From: Pseudomonas sp. WJP1
Lineage (GTDB): Bacteria > Pseudomonadota > Gammaproteobacteria > Pseudomonadales > Pseudomonadaceae
NCBI RefSeq assembly: GCF_028471945.1
Contig: NZ_CP110128.1
Span: 2,654,501 to 2,718,500, forward strand
Length of the DNA stretch: 64,000 nt
Direction: 5' to 3'
Made by a program: the position numbers and the translations under genes. How positions within the stretch are numbered: position 1 is the stretch's first letter; each line of letters begins with the position of its first letter. Below the pieces are notes generated by a model, which was not told the origin of the DNA, did not search any database, and saw only the letters and a list, made by a program, of their open reading frames with translations. Shown here piece by piece: positions 35,613 to 44,827 of the stretch.

Positions 35613-37058
35613 ATGTATCCGATAGCCTCCCACTGGCTCAATTACATCGACGGGCAATGGTGCGACAGCGCCCAGCGCCTGACGGTGAACAACCCCGGCA
35701 CGGCTGAGCCGCTCGCAACCATCGCCCAGGCCACCGTCGACGATGCCGAGCGCGCGTTGCTGGCTGCCCGCCGCTGTGCCGACAGCGGTGAATTGACCCG
35801 TGTGCGTCCGGCGCAGCGCGTCACCTGGCTGCTGCGCATTGCCGAGGAAATTCGCGCTGTGGCCGACGAGGGTGCCTGGGTGCTGTGCCAGGAAAACGGC
35901 AAGCGCCTGAGCGATGCCCGCGATGAGTTCATCGAGGCGGCGCGCTACTTCGAGTATTACGCCGGCATGGCCGACAAGATCGAAGGCACCTCGATCCCGT
36001 TGGGCAACGGCTACATGGACTTTACCCTGTACGACCCGATGGGCGTGTCGGCACAGATCGTCCCGTGGAATTTCCCGGTGTCGATCTGCGCCCGTTCCCT
36101 GGCCCCGGCCCTGGCGGCTGGCAATGCGGTGGTCATCAAGTCCCCCGAGCTTTCACCGCTGGGCATGTGCGTGCTGATCCGCGCCATTGCCAAGGCCGGC
36201 TTGCCCGACGGCGCGATCAACCTGATTTGCGGCCGCGGCCGCGAAGTCGGCGCGTACCTGGTCAGCCATCGCGCTGTCGACCAGATCGTGTTCACCGGTT
36301 CCGTGCCGACGGGCCAGTCGATTTTGCGCGATGCCGCGCAACATGCGATTCCCAGCGTGATGGAACTGGGGGGCAAGTCCGCGGCGATCGCTTTCGCCGA
36401 TGTGGACCGTGAACAACTGCTGGCCAGTGTCCAGTCGGGCATTTTCTTCAATGCCGGCCAGGTCTGTTCGGCGATGTCGCGGCTGCTGGTGCAGCGCGAG
36501 ATCTATGACGAGGTGGTCGAGGCCGTCGTGGCCATGGCCGAGGGGCTCAGCGTCGGCCTGGGCCAGGACAACGCAGACCTCACACCAGTGGTCAGCACCG
36601 GGCAACTGGCGGGCATCGAAGCCTTGTGCCGCCGCGCAGTGGAAGACGGCGCGGTGGCGGTCACCGGGGGTGAAGCATTCGCTGACCGGGCCGGGCATTT
36701 CATGCGCCCGACGGTGTTCAAGGACGTCACCGCGCAGATGTGCATTGCCCAGGAAGAAGTGTTCGGGCCGGTACTGGCGATCATGCCGTTCGACACCGAA
36801 GAAGAGGCGATTGCCATCGCCAACGGCACCGAGTTCGGCCTGGTGGCGGGGGTGTTCACCCAGGACATCAGCCGCGCCATGCGCTGCACGCGCCGCCTGA
36901 AATCCGGCCAGGTGTTCGTCAACGAATGGTATGCCGGTGGCATTGAAACACCCTTTGGCGGCGTCGGCCTGTCGGGCTTTGGCCGGGAAAAGGGCCAGGA
37001 AGCCTTGTACAGCTACGTGCGCACCAAAAACGTGGCGATCCGGGTCGCCGGGGAGTGA
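35613..37058 (+). CDS. Aldehyde dehydrogenase (NAD(P)+-dependent)
   Basis: 481 residues with catalytic Glu251 (MELGGKSAAI) and Cys285 (NAGQVCSAMSR), cofactor-binding TGSVPTGQSILRDA and the C-terminal FGGVGLSGFGREKG motif. GGAGG precedes the ATG 12 bp after the Rieske gene stop. By analogy with plant choline monooxygenase plus betaine aldehyde dehydrogenase, it would oxidise the aldehyde left by the Rieske enzyme. Substrate not determined. Confidence 0.9.
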   Translation: MYPIASHWLNYIDGQWCDSAQRLTVNNPGTAEPLATIAQATVDDAERALLAARRCADSGELTRVRPAQRVTWLLRIAEEIRAVADEGAWVLCQENGKRLSDARDEFIEAARYFEYYAGMADKIEGTSIPLGNGYMDFTLYDPMGVSAQIVPWNFPVSICARSLAPALAAGNAVVIKSPELSPLGMCVLIRAIAKAGLPDGAINLICGRGREVGAYLVSHRAVDQIVFTGSVPTGQSILRDAAQHAIPSVMELGGKSAAIAFADVDREQLLASVQSGIFFNAGQVCSAMSRLLVQREIYDEVVEAVVAMAEGLSVGLGQDNADLTPVVSTGQLAGIEALCRRAVEDGAVAVTGGEAFADRAGHFMRPTVFKDVTAQMCIAQEEVFGPVLAIMPFDTEEEAIAIANGTEFGLVAGVFTQDISRAMRCTRRLKSGQVFVNEWYAGGIETPFGGVGLSGFGREKGQEALYSYVRTKNVAIRVAGE

Positions 37059-37063
37059 ATACC

Positions 37064-38461
37064 ATGTTCAAGACTTGGCTTTGCATCGTGTGTGGCCTGA
37101 TTTACGACGAGGCACTGGGATGGCCACAGGACGGCATCGTCGCCGGCACCCGCTGGGAAGATGTCCCCGAAGACTGGATGTGCCCCGAATGCCACGTGGG
37201 CAAGGCTGATTTCGAGATGCTCGATATCAGTGAGTACACCCAGGCGGCCACGGTCGCCAGCGTGCCGGTCAGCGCGCCACCGCTGCCTGTCGCCGCGCCG
37301 TCGCCACGCCAGCCGATCGTCATCATCGGCAGCGGTTATGCCGGTTACGGCCTGGCCCAGGCGTTGCGCAAGGCCGACCACAAGGTCGAGATCCGCGTGC
37401 TGACCCAGGAGTCCGGTCACCTGTACTCCAAGCCCGCGCTTTCGATCGGGCTGTCCCAGGGCAAAAGCGCCGAGGCCTTGTCCGGCGAAACGCCGCTGGC
37501 CATCGAGCAGCGTCTGAACCTGCGGGTTTATCCGCACTGCAAGGTGCTGGGCATCGACAGTTCAGCGCGTCGCTTGAGTACCAGCTTCGGTGACATGGAG
37601 TACGGCCAGTTGGTCCTCGCCAGCGGTGCGCAACCGATTCGCTTGCCGATCCAGGGCGATACGTCGGCGCTGATCAGCGTCAACAACCTGCAGGACTATC
37701 AGGGCTTCCGTGAACGCCTGGGCGGCGTGCGGCGCGTCGCCATTCTCGGCGACGGTCTGATCGGTTGCGAGTTTGCCAACGATCTGGCGCACAACGGGTT
37801 TAGCGTCGATGTCATCGGCCTGGGCCGCTGGCCGATGGAGCGCCTGTTGCCCGCCGAAGCCGGGCAGGTGCTGCAGCATGCGCTGGGGGAACTGGGGGTG
37901 ACGTGGCATCTGCAGAACACGCTGCAAGCCATCGACTCCAGCGGGCAGGGCTATCGCCTGACGCTCGCCGATGGCCACACTCTGGAGGCTGATCTGGTGT
38001 TGTCCGCGGTGGGCCTGCGCCCCGACCTGAGCCTGGCCGAGAGCGCTGGCGTGGCGGTTGGGCGAGGCATTCAAGTCAACGCCCAGTTGCAAACCTCTGT
38101 GCCGGGCATCTACGCCTTGGGCGACTGCATCGAGATTGGCGGGCAACTGCTGCCTTATCTGGCGCCGATCAACCAGGGCATCCAGGCCCTGAGCAAAACC
38201 CTGCTCGGCCAACCGACCGCCGTCGACTACCCGTTGATGCCCGTCACGGTAAAAACCCCGGCCGCGCCGCTGTGTCTGTTGGCGCCGGCCATCGCCTGCG
38301 AAGGCGAATGGCGTTGCACGCCGACCGAGGATGGCTTGAGTGCCGGTTTCTATGATGCCCGGGGCCAGCTTAATGGCTTTGTACTGCTCGGTCGCCAAGC
38401 GCAAACGCAACGCAGCGCATTGCTGCAGTCCTGTCAGCACTCTCAGCAGGCAGTTGCCTGA
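37064..38461 (+). CDS. Rubredoxin-FAD reductase fusion (NADH electron-transfer protein)
   Basis: 465 residues. N-terminal rubredoxin (about 1-55): CIVCG (Cys7, Cys10) and CPEC (Cys40, Cys43) as iron ligands, with the GIVAGTRWEDVPEDW loop. After a Pro/Ala-rich linker (about 58-85), a pyridine nucleotide-disulfide-type FAD domain (IVIIGSGYAGYG, AILGDGLIGCEFAN, IYALGDC) resembles rubredoxin-NAD+ reductase AlkT. Fusing acceptor and reductase is uncommon. The ATG at 37064 follows GGGGAG by eight bases; the preceding gene stops at 37058. It is the only candidate electron donor for the Rieske oxygenase in the unit. Confidence 0.88.
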   Translation: MFKTWLCIVCGLIYDEALGWPQDGIVAGTRWEDVPEDWMCPECHVGKADFEMLDISEYTQAATVASVPVSAPPLPVAAPSPRQPIVIIGSGYAGYGLAQALRKADHKVEIRVLTQESGHLYSKPALSIGLSQGKSAEALSGETPLAIEQRLNLRVYPHCKVLGIDSSARRLSTSFGDMEYGQLVLASGAQPIRLPIQGDTSALISVNNLQDYQGFRERLGGVRRVAILGDGLIGCEFANDLAHNGFSVDVIGLGRWPMERLLPAEAGQVLQHALGELGVTWHLQNTLQAIDSSGQGYRLTLADGHTLEADLVLSAVGLRPDLSLAESAGVAVGRGIQVNAQLQTSVPGIYALGDCIEIGGQLLPYLAPINQGIQALSKTLLGQPTAVDYPLMPVTVKTPAAPLCLLAPAIACEGEWRCTPTEDGLSAGFYDARGQLNGFVLLGRQAQTQRSALLQSCQHSQQAVA

Positions 38462-38471
38462 GGCCAGACAC

Positions 38472-39800
38472 ATGAAAAACACGATCAACCTGCCTTACGA
38501 CGATGCGAGTTGCGGCTGGTATGCAGCGTTGCCCGAACAACCGGCGTGCAAGCGCCTGTCCGGCGAACAGCGCGCCGACTACGCCGTGATCGGCGCGGGT
38601 TTTGCCGGCCTGGCCGCGGCCCGTCGCCTGGCTGAACATCATCCGCAAGCCCGTATCCTGTTGGTGGATGCGCAACGGGTCGCCCATGGTGCCTCGGGGC
38701 GCAATTCGGGGTTTGTGATTGACCTGCCGCACAAGTTCGCGCTGGAGCATCCGGACCCTGCGCACAAGCAGCGCTTGCTGTCGCTCAACCGCGCCGCGAT
38801 TGCGCAGCTGCAGGGCCTGGTCGAAACCCGTGGGATCGATTGCCAGTGGTCCCATGCCGGCAAATATCAAGGCGCCGTCGGCGAACGTGGCCTGGCTTAC
38901 CTGGATCATTTCGAACGCCTGATGAGCGATCTCGGCGAACCGTTCCGCCGGGCCGATAGCGCCGAGCTGGCCAAGGTGTTGGGTACCGGCCATTATCGCG
39001 GCGCCATCTACACCCCCGGCTGCTACCTGATGCAACCGGCGGCGCTGGTCACGGGCCTGGCCCGGACCTTGCCGGCCAACGTCGAGCTGCTGGAAGAATC
39101 ACCGATCCAGCGCCTGGAGCGCGACGGCCGTGGCGGCTGGATCTTACACGGCACCGCCGGGCAGATCCGTACCCCGCAGCTGCTGCTGGGCACGAGCATC
39201 TTCACCCAGGAGTTCGGCTACCTGCGCAATCGCCTGTTGCCGGTCATGACCTTTGCCAGCTGGACCCGCCCCCTGACCGATGCGGAGCTGGCGACCTATG
39301 GCGGCCAGTTGGACTGGGGACTGACCCCGGCGGATCACGCCGGCACCACGGTGCGCATGACCCAGGACCGCCGCCTGATTATCCGCAACACCTACAAGCA
39401 CGTGCCCAAATACGGTCGCAGCACCAGCGATGCCATGCGTTCGAAAGTACAGGATTCCCATCGCAAGGCCTTCCTGGCGCGTTTCCCGCAGCTGGCCGAG
39501 GTGCCGTTCAGCCATACCTGGGGCGGCGTCTACGCCATCTCGCGTAACTTCACCAACTTCTTTGGCGAACTGGAAAACGGTGTCTACGCGTCGGCGTGCG
39601 ACAACGGCGTCGGTGCGGCCTGGGGCACCATCTCCGGGACGATGCTCGCCGATCTCGCGGTGGGTGCCGAATCGGTGCAGCTCAACGACATCCGCGCGGT
39701 GACCGGCATGCCGTCGCTCAACCCGCCGGAACCCTTTCTCGGCCTGGGTGTTCGCTCGCGCATTCGCCTGGCGGCCTGGAACAGCCGGAGCGAGCTATGA
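38472..39800 (+). CDS. FAD-dependent DAO-type amine oxidoreductase
   Basis: 442 residues with an N-terminal FAD Rossmann motif (YAVIGAGFAGLAAARRLAEH), DAO-type Gly-rich loop (GASGRNSGFVIDLP) and a C-terminal HTWGGVYAISRNFTNFFGEL plus DNGVGAAWGTISG. It resembles gamma-glutamylputrescine oxidase PuuB, which oxidises amines with O2 or another acceptor. The ATG at 38472 has GAGG eight bases upstream. It overlaps the downstream cupin by 4 bp (ATGA). Possibly demethylates or deaminates the amine left after the first oxidation (inference). Confidence 0.85.
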   Translation: MKNTINLPYDDASCGWYAALPEQPACKRLSGEQRADYAVIGAGFAGLAAARRLAEHHPQARILLVDAQRVAHGASGRNSGFVIDLPHKFALEHPDPAHKQRLLSLNRAAIAQLQGLVETRGIDCQWSHAGKYQGAVGERGLAYLDHFERLMSDLGEPFRRADSAELAKVLGTGHYRGAIYTPGCYLMQPAALVTGLARTLPANVELLEESPIQRLERDGRGGWILHGTAGQIRTPQLLLGTSIFTQEFGYLRNRLLPVMTFASWTRPLTDAELATYGGQLDWGLTPADHAGTTVRMTQDRRLIIRNTYKHVPKYGRSTSDAMRSKVQDSHRKAFLARFPQLAEVPFSHTWGGVYAISRNFTNFFGELENGVYASACDNGVGAAWGTISGTMLADLAVGAESVQLNDIRAVTGMPSLNPPEPFLGLGVRSRIRLAAWNSRSEL

Positions 39801-40168
39801 GCCTCACGGATAAAGGCAAGCGCCAAGTGCTGCGCATCGACCATCAGGACCTGGATTTTACCTTTCGCGGTGGCCCGCCAGGCGCTGCCTATGTGGCGCG
39901 CGCCCTCAGCAACGAAGTCTCGCCGAACATCGGTGTCGGTTTTGCCCGCTGGGAAGGTGCGCAAGTGGCTTGGACGGTGCTGTATGACGAGGTGATTTTC
40001 GTCATCGAAGGGTGCTTCGAGTTGCAGGTCGGCGACGAGTTGTTTGCCGTCACACCCGGCCAGTTGCTGTGGATTCCCGAAGGCACGGAACTGGTTTATG
40101 GCGGGCACGCGTTGTTCGGGTATGTGGTTCACCCGGGCAACTGGAAGCAACTGCACGGTTTGGCTTGA
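39797..40168 (+). CDS. EutQ-like cupin protein
   Basis: 123-residue single-domain cupin like the ethanolamine-utilisation EutQ/DUF861 type: VLYDEVIFVIEGCFELQVGDE and TPGQLLWIPEGTELVYGG. It lacks the usual double-His of metal-binding cupins. Its start overlaps the oxidoreductase stop. Function unclear; perhaps binds or handles the amine product. Confidence 0.8.
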   Translation: MSLTDKGKRQVLRIDHQDLDFTFRGGPPGAAYVARALSNEVSPNIGVGFARWEGAQVAWTVLYDEVIFVIEGCFELQVGDELFAVTPGQLLWIPEGTELVYGGHALFGYVVHPGNWKQLHGLA

Positions 40169-40195
40169 ACCATCATTATTCAGGGAGTCGGCACG

Positions 40196-41365
40196 GTGAT
40201 AACACTGACAAGAACCTTCGGCGCCCTCTACCTGGCCAGCTTGTTGATGCAATTGGGATCGACCTTGCTGATGACCTACCTGGCGCTGCGCCTCAATGCC
40301 TTGGGCGCGAGCGAAACGGCGGGTGGCGCGTTGATGGCCGCCAATGCCCTGGGGATGGTGCTGGGTGGCTGGGTGGGGCGCAGCCTGATCGCGCAGGTCG
40401 GTCACATTCGCACCTACGCGGCCTGCGCCGCAACGATTGCGGCGGCGGTCCTGGCTCATGAGTTCAGCACGTCCCTGGCTTTCTGGCTGATACTGCGGGC
40501 GCTGGTGGGGCTGGCCATGATGTGCCAATTGATGGTGCTGGAAAGCTGGCTCAATGACCAGGCCCGAACCGAGCAGCGCGGCGGTGTCCTGGCGCTGTAC
40601 ATGGTCGCCAGCTACGTCGGCATGATGCTCGGCCAATTGGCCTTGAGTCTCGACGAGGGGCTGGGCATCCGTGCACTGCTGGCGGTGGCCATGGTGTTCG
40701 CCCTGTGTTCGGTGCCGGTGGCGCTGACCCGCAGCGCGCACCCCATGGCGGTGCCCGCGACCTCGATCGACCTGCGCTTGTTCCTGCGGCGCATTCCGCA
40801 GGCATTGGGGACGATCCTGGTGTCCGGCATGCTCAACGGCAGCTTCTACGGCCTGGCGTCGATCTATGCGAGCAAGCAGGGATTGGGCACCGCGCAGATC
40901 GGCCAGCTCCTGGCACTGACAATCGGTGCCGGGCTATTGGCCCAGTTACCGTTGGGCTGGCTGTCGGACCGGCTACCCCGTGCGAGCCTGATCCGCGCGG
41001 TGGCGGTATTGCTGGTACTCATCAGCCTGCCGCTGGGGTTCACCCAAACGCCTTCGTTCCTGACCTTGCTGTGGTTCGGTGCGGGCATCGGTTTTCTGCA
41101 GTTCTGCCTGTACCCGCTGGGCGTGGCGCTGGCCAATGACAACATGGAGCCGTCATTGCGTGTTTCGCTCTCGGGCATGCTGTTGATCACCTTTGGGGTC
41201 GGCGCCTGTATCGGGCCACTCATTGCCGGAGCGCTGATGGAGGGCTTCGGCACCTCGAGTTTTTATTTCTTCCTGGCGGGCAGCGCAGCGTTGCTGGCCC
41301 TGTTGGTAGGGCAGGCGCAAGTTACGCGCTTGAGCGAACAAGGGGCCTGCGAAAGCACCCTGTAG
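40196..41365 (+). CDS. MFS transporter (YcaD-like)
   Basis: 389 residues with 12 predicted helices; the central loop carries a MFS motif A-like GWLSDRLPRASLIR. GTG start at 40196 follows GGGAGT. It lies 27 bp after the cupin and shares its operon. Substrate unknown; perhaps exports or imports a pathway compound. Confidence 0.8.
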   Translation: MITLTRTFGALYLASLLMQLGSTLLMTYLALRLNALGASETAGGALMAANALGMVLGGWVGRSLIAQVGHIRTYAACAATIAAAVLAHEFSTSLAFWLILRALVGLAMMCQLMVLESWLNDQARTEQRGGVLALYMVASYVGMMLGQLALSLDEGLGIRALLAVAMVFALCSVPVALTRSAHPMAVPATSIDLRLFLRRIPQALGTILVSGMLNGSFYGLASIYASKQGLGTAQIGQLLALTIGAGLLAQLPLGWLSDRLPRASLIRAVAVLLVLISLPLGFTQTPSFLTLLWFGAGIGFLQFCLYPLGVALANDNMEPSLRVSLSGMLLITFGVGACIGPLIAGALMEGFGTSSFYFFLAGSAALLALLVGQAQVTRLSEQGACESTL

Positions 41366-41588
41366 ACAGGCGCTGGAGTGCGCCGTATTGATGCGTTTTT
41401 CTCATGAGTCGGTGACGAAAAATGGTTTGAAGGCTGGTCAACTTTCAACCATCTTGGCGATGCTGCCAAAGGCGCAATAGACCGGAATCCAGCTGCAGAT
41501 GAAACCGTCCTGGTGTCAGTCGATACCCGGCGATAAGCGTACTGCGGAACATATCCAAACCCTTATACAAAAACAAAAGGGGAAAACA

Positions 41589-43256
41589 ATGCGTGCTCAA
41601 TCCGGCCTGTTGAAAGGCCTTAATCCGAATGTGACTGTTGCTTCGATATTAGCGGTGATCCTGTTTGTCGTGTTCTGTGCATTTAAAGATGAACAGGCAG
41701 CCAAGGCGTTTGAAATGGCTTCGGTGTTTATCCTGCACAACTTCAAATGGTATTACATCGCCCTGATCAGTGGTGTGTTGGGCGTACTGCTGTATATATC
41801 GATCAGCCGTTTCGGTAACTTGAAACTTGGCACCGAACAGGATGTTCCCGAGTTCATTTTCGCTTCATGGATTGCCATGCTGTTCAGCGCGGGAATGGGC
41901 ATCGGACTGATTTTCTGGTCCGTCGCCGAACCCATGCTGCACTACGCCGACAACCCGTTCTCCAAGGGCTTGACGGACGAGTCCGCCACCCTGGCGATGC
42001 GCATCACACTGTTCCACTGGGGCCTGCACCCGTGGGCGATCTTCTCCATGATCGGCCTGAGCCTGGCGTATTTCGCCTACCGTAAAGGTTTGCCGCTGGC
42101 CCTGCGGTCGCTGCTTTACCCGCTGATTGGCGATCGTATCTACGGCTGGATCGGCCATGTGGTCGATATCATGGGGGTGGTCATCACCGCCTTTGGTGTT
42201 TCCCAGTCGCTTGGCCTCGGTGTGGTGCAGATCAATACCGGATTGCATCAGGTCTTCGGTATTCCGGTGAGTGTCGGGTTGCAGTTATCGATCATTCTGT
42301 TTGTCAGTATCGTTGCCTGCATTTCACTGTTGGCCGGACTGTCCAAAGGTATGAAGCGAATCTCCACGCTCAATATGTACCTGTCCTTTATCTTGATGCT
42401 GGCTGTATTGGCGATCGGTCCGACCCGTTACATTCTCAACTTGATGTTTGAATCCACCGGCGACTATGTGCAAAACATCGTTGGCCTGAGTTTCTGGATG
42501 GACACGCAAAAAGACAGCGAATGGCAAAACTGGTGGACGGCGTTCTACTGGCCATGGTGGATGACCTGGGGTCCATTTGTCGGTCTGTTCATCGCGCGTA
42601 TTTCCAAAGGCCGGACCATCCGTGAACTGGTGATCGGGGCGCTGGTGGTGCCGACCATGGTGACCATCCTGTGGATGTCGGTGTTCGGTGGCGCGGCGCT
42701 GAAAAACGAGCAGCAGGACAGGCAGGCCTACCAGGCATCCGTCGCCAGCCAGGTGGTGACCCAGGAGCAGCCGAAGTTCGAAGGCGGCACCGTGTTGCTC
42801 GCCACCAAGAAAGAAACCACGGCGGCCATGTTCACCTTGCTGCAGTCGCTCGATGGCAAGGCCATTGGCGCCGCGCTGTCGATCCTGGTCTGCGTGTTGC
42901 TGGGTGTGCACTTTGTCACCACCGCGGATGCCGGCACCCAGGTCCTGTGCACCCTGTGTGCGTTGGGCAGCACCAATCCGCCGAACTGGATCAGGCTGCT
43001 CTGGTGCATTCTCGAAGGTGCCATTGCCGCAGGGCTGTTGCTGGCCGGGGGACTCAAGGCCATTCAGATGGCGAGTATCGCCGCCGGTTTGCCGATCGCC
43101 ATGTTGCTGTTGGTGATGTCCTATACGCTGATCCACAGCTTGCGCAAGGAGATGCCCGCCGTGCCGGCCTGGACGCCTGCGCTGGATCGCCTGCCGCAGC
43201 AGGAGCGTTCGGCACAAGAGGGGCGTGATGCGCTGGCGGCAACACCCGTCTACTGA
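41589..43256 (+). CDS. BCCT-family betaine/choline/carnitine transporter
   Basis: 555 residues, 12 transmembrane helices, BCCT family: FSAGMGIGLIFWSVAEPMLH and the substrate-site region TAFYWPWWMTWGPFVGLFIARISKGRTIRELV with the Trp cluster that binds trimethylammonium groups. The ATG at 41589 has AAGGGG upstream; the frame from 41499 is longer without family support. The 223-bp gap before it may have its own promoter. A strong terminator follows. The fold predicts import of a quaternary amine and so supports the function proposed for the upstream enzymes. Confidence 0.9.
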   Translation: MRAQSGLLKGLNPNVTVASILAVILFVVFCAFKDEQAAKAFEMASVFILHNFKWYYIALISGVLGVLLYISISRFGNLKLGTEQDVPEFIFASWIAMLFSAGMGIGLIFWSVAEPMLHYADNPFSKGLTDESATLAMRITLFHWGLHPWAIFSMIGLSLAYFAYRKGLPLALRSLLYPLIGDRIYGWIGHVVDIMGVVITAFGVSQSLGLGVVQINTGLHQVFGIPVSVGLQLSIILFVSIVACISLLAGLSKGMKRISTLNMYLSFILMLAVLAIGPTRYILNLMFESTGDYVQNIVGLSFWMDTQKDSEWQNWWTAFYWPWWMTWGPFVGLFIARISKGRTIRELVIGALVVPTMVTILWMSVFGGAALKNEQQDRQAYQASVASQVVTQEQPKFEGGTVLLATKKETTAAMFTLLQSLDGKAIGAALSILVCVLLGVHFVTTADAGTQVLCTLCALGSTNPPNWIRLLWCILEGAIAAGLLLAGGLKAIQMASIAAGLPIAMLLLVMSYTLIHSLRKEMPAVPAWTPALDRLPQQERSAQEGRDALAATPVY

Positions 43257-43283
43257 GCCTCGCTGAGGCATCCGTGAACACAC

Positions 43284-43323
43284 CGCAACCGTCTGCTGCC
43301 GACACAGCCGACGGTTGCGTTTT
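43284..43323 (+). terminator. Rho-independent terminator after the BCCT gene
   Basis: Stem arms CGCAACCGTC (43284-43293) and GACGGTTGCG (43310-43319) are a perfect 10-bp inverted repeat, followed by TTTT. It closes the 34.4-43.3 kb unit. Confidence 0.85.
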
Positions 43324-43497
43324 GATCCTCTCCTTCAATTTCCGATCCCTGCATTCCTGCGCATTCTGTTAACAGTGTTTATCCGTCAGGGCGCTGTTTG
43401 GCAGCGGGGCAAACCCCTAGCATCGTCTCTACCAAATGAACCCGGGCCACGGGTTCCAGCGGTACACATCAGCCCCCTGAACGAGACGGTGAACCCC

Positions 43498-43764
43498 ATG
43501 AAAAGAATCGCAATTTTCCTTGCGCTCAGTTGCATTGGCATCCAGGCCTTTGCCGAAGAAAGCCATGCCAAAATCTCGGCCAACAAGCCACCGATCGAGA
43601 CCTACACCTACGGTTCGAAGCTGGACATCAAGAAGGTCATTTCAGTGACCGATGTCGCGCCAGAGTGTGGTCCGGTTTCGGCGCAGATGACCTACGAAGA
43701 TTCCCAAGGCCAGCGCCATGTCATGCAGTATCAGGTCATGGGCACTGGGTGCTCGAACGGTTGA
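43498..43764 (+). CDS. DUF2790 family secreted protein (paralogue)
   Basis: 88 residues: signal peptide (ending AFAEE), then YTYGSKLDIKKVISV, Cys in PECGPVSAQMTYEDSQGQ and a second Cys in GTGCSNG. It shares the YxYGxxLDIKKV...CGxVxAQxTYxDSQ pattern with the protein at 5410-5673. No TGTATC boxes are evident upstream, so its regulation differs. Confidence 0.8.
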   Translation: MKRIAIFLALSCIGIQAFAEESHAKISANKPPIETYTYGSKLDIKKVISVTDVAPECGPVSAQMTYEDSQGQRHVMQYQVMGTGCSNG

Positions 43765-43817
43765 GTACCGTGATGACGGTGGAGGGTCGACACTCCATCC
43801 GTTCGGCGCGGGAGCAC

Positions 43818-44765
43818 TCAGGCTCTTTCGGCGTATTTTGACGAGCGTGCAATTTTGTCATCGGTAGCCAGCAACCCGGGCAGGTAGTCCTTGAGAAACT
43901 CCACCCAGGTTTTTATTTTTGCATCGACGAATTTTCGTGAAGGGTAGATGGCAAACAGGTTCAACTCTTCAAAATGGTACTGCGGCAGCACCCGCACCAG
44001 GGTGCCGGCCTTGAGGCCGGCCACGGCGGACGCAATCGGCTGGATGCCGATCCCCATGCCCTGGGTGATGGCGACGGTCATGGCATCGGCGGTGTTGACG
44101 TGAAACGGCGACACCGGCGTGTTGACGGTCTCCACGCCTGCGGGGCCTTCGAACACCCAGTGCTCCACTGGCATGACCGTGTTGACGAGTCTCAGGCAAT
44201 CATGTGAACCCAGCGAACCCGGCGTGTCGGGTACTCCGCGTTGCTTCAGATAAGTTGGCGAGGCGCAGAGAATGCTGTAGGTGATGCCCAGCCGCTGGGC
44301 GACAAAACCTGAGTCGGGCAGGTCGCGCGCCAATACGATCGACATGTCGTAACCTTCCTCCAGCAGATCGGGCAGCCGATTGGTCAAAACCAGATCGAAC
44401 AGGACCGAGGGGTGTGTCTCGCGGTAACTGGCAATGGCGTCGATCACGTAGTGGTTGCCGATGGCCGACATTGCATGAATCTTCAGGCGGCCCACGGGGG
44501 TGACCTGTGCGGTGCCTGCTTCCTCTTCCGCTTCTCGCAGTTCATCCAGGATCTTCTCGCAGCGCTGCAAGTAACGTGTGCCGGCCTCGGTCAAGGCCAG
44601 GCGCCGGGTCGTGCGGTTGATCAGGCGGGTCTGCAACCGGGCCTCCAGACTCGTGACCGCCTTGGAAACGTTGGTCGTGGTGGTGTCCAGCAAATGTGCC
44701 GCTGCGGTAAAGCTGCCGCTCTGGGCGACCGCCATGAAAAACCGCATGCCCTGGAAAACATCCAT
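43818..44765 (-). CDS. LysR-family regulator
   Basis: 315 residues with a LysR helix-turn-helix (FFMAVAQSGSFTAAAHLLD, TNVSKAVTSLEARLQTRL) and effector domain. It lies downstream of the aldo-keto reductase gene, separated by a terminator, in the same orientation. CrgA/DsdC-like branch; effector unknown. Confidence 0.87.
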   Translation of the reverse strand: MDVFQGMRFFMAVAQSGSFTAAAHLLDTTTTNVSKAVTSLEARLQTRLINRTTRRLALTEAGTRYLQRCEKILDELREAEEEAGTAQVTPVGRLKIHAMSAIGNHYVIDAIASYRETHPSVLFDLVLTNRLPDLLEEGYDMSIVLARDLPDSGFVAQRLGITYSILCASPTYLKQRGVPDTPGSLGSHDCLRLVNTVMPVEHWVFEGPAGVETVNTPVSPFHVNTADAMTVAITQGMGIGIQPIASAVAGLKAGTLVRVLPQYHFEELNLFAIYPSRKFVDAKIKTWVEFLKDYLPGLLATDDKIARSSKYAERA

Positions 44766-44787
44766 CGTGGTCGCCTCTTGGGTTGAT

Positions 44788-44815
44788 CAAAAAAAAGGAC
44801 GGCACAGGGCCGTCC
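44788..44815 (-). terminator. Rho-independent terminator after the aldo-keto reductase gene
   Basis: Minus strand: GGACGGC-CCTGT-GCCGTCC stem (44797-44815) followed by eight T (complement of 44789-44796). Confidence 0.85.
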
Positions 44816-44827
44816 CTTCGAGGCCTG

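Noticed and set aside
34275-35657. 460-residue minus-strand ORF opposite the Rieske gene
   Set aside because: Shadow of the conserved oxygenase frame; no domain, start within other sequence.
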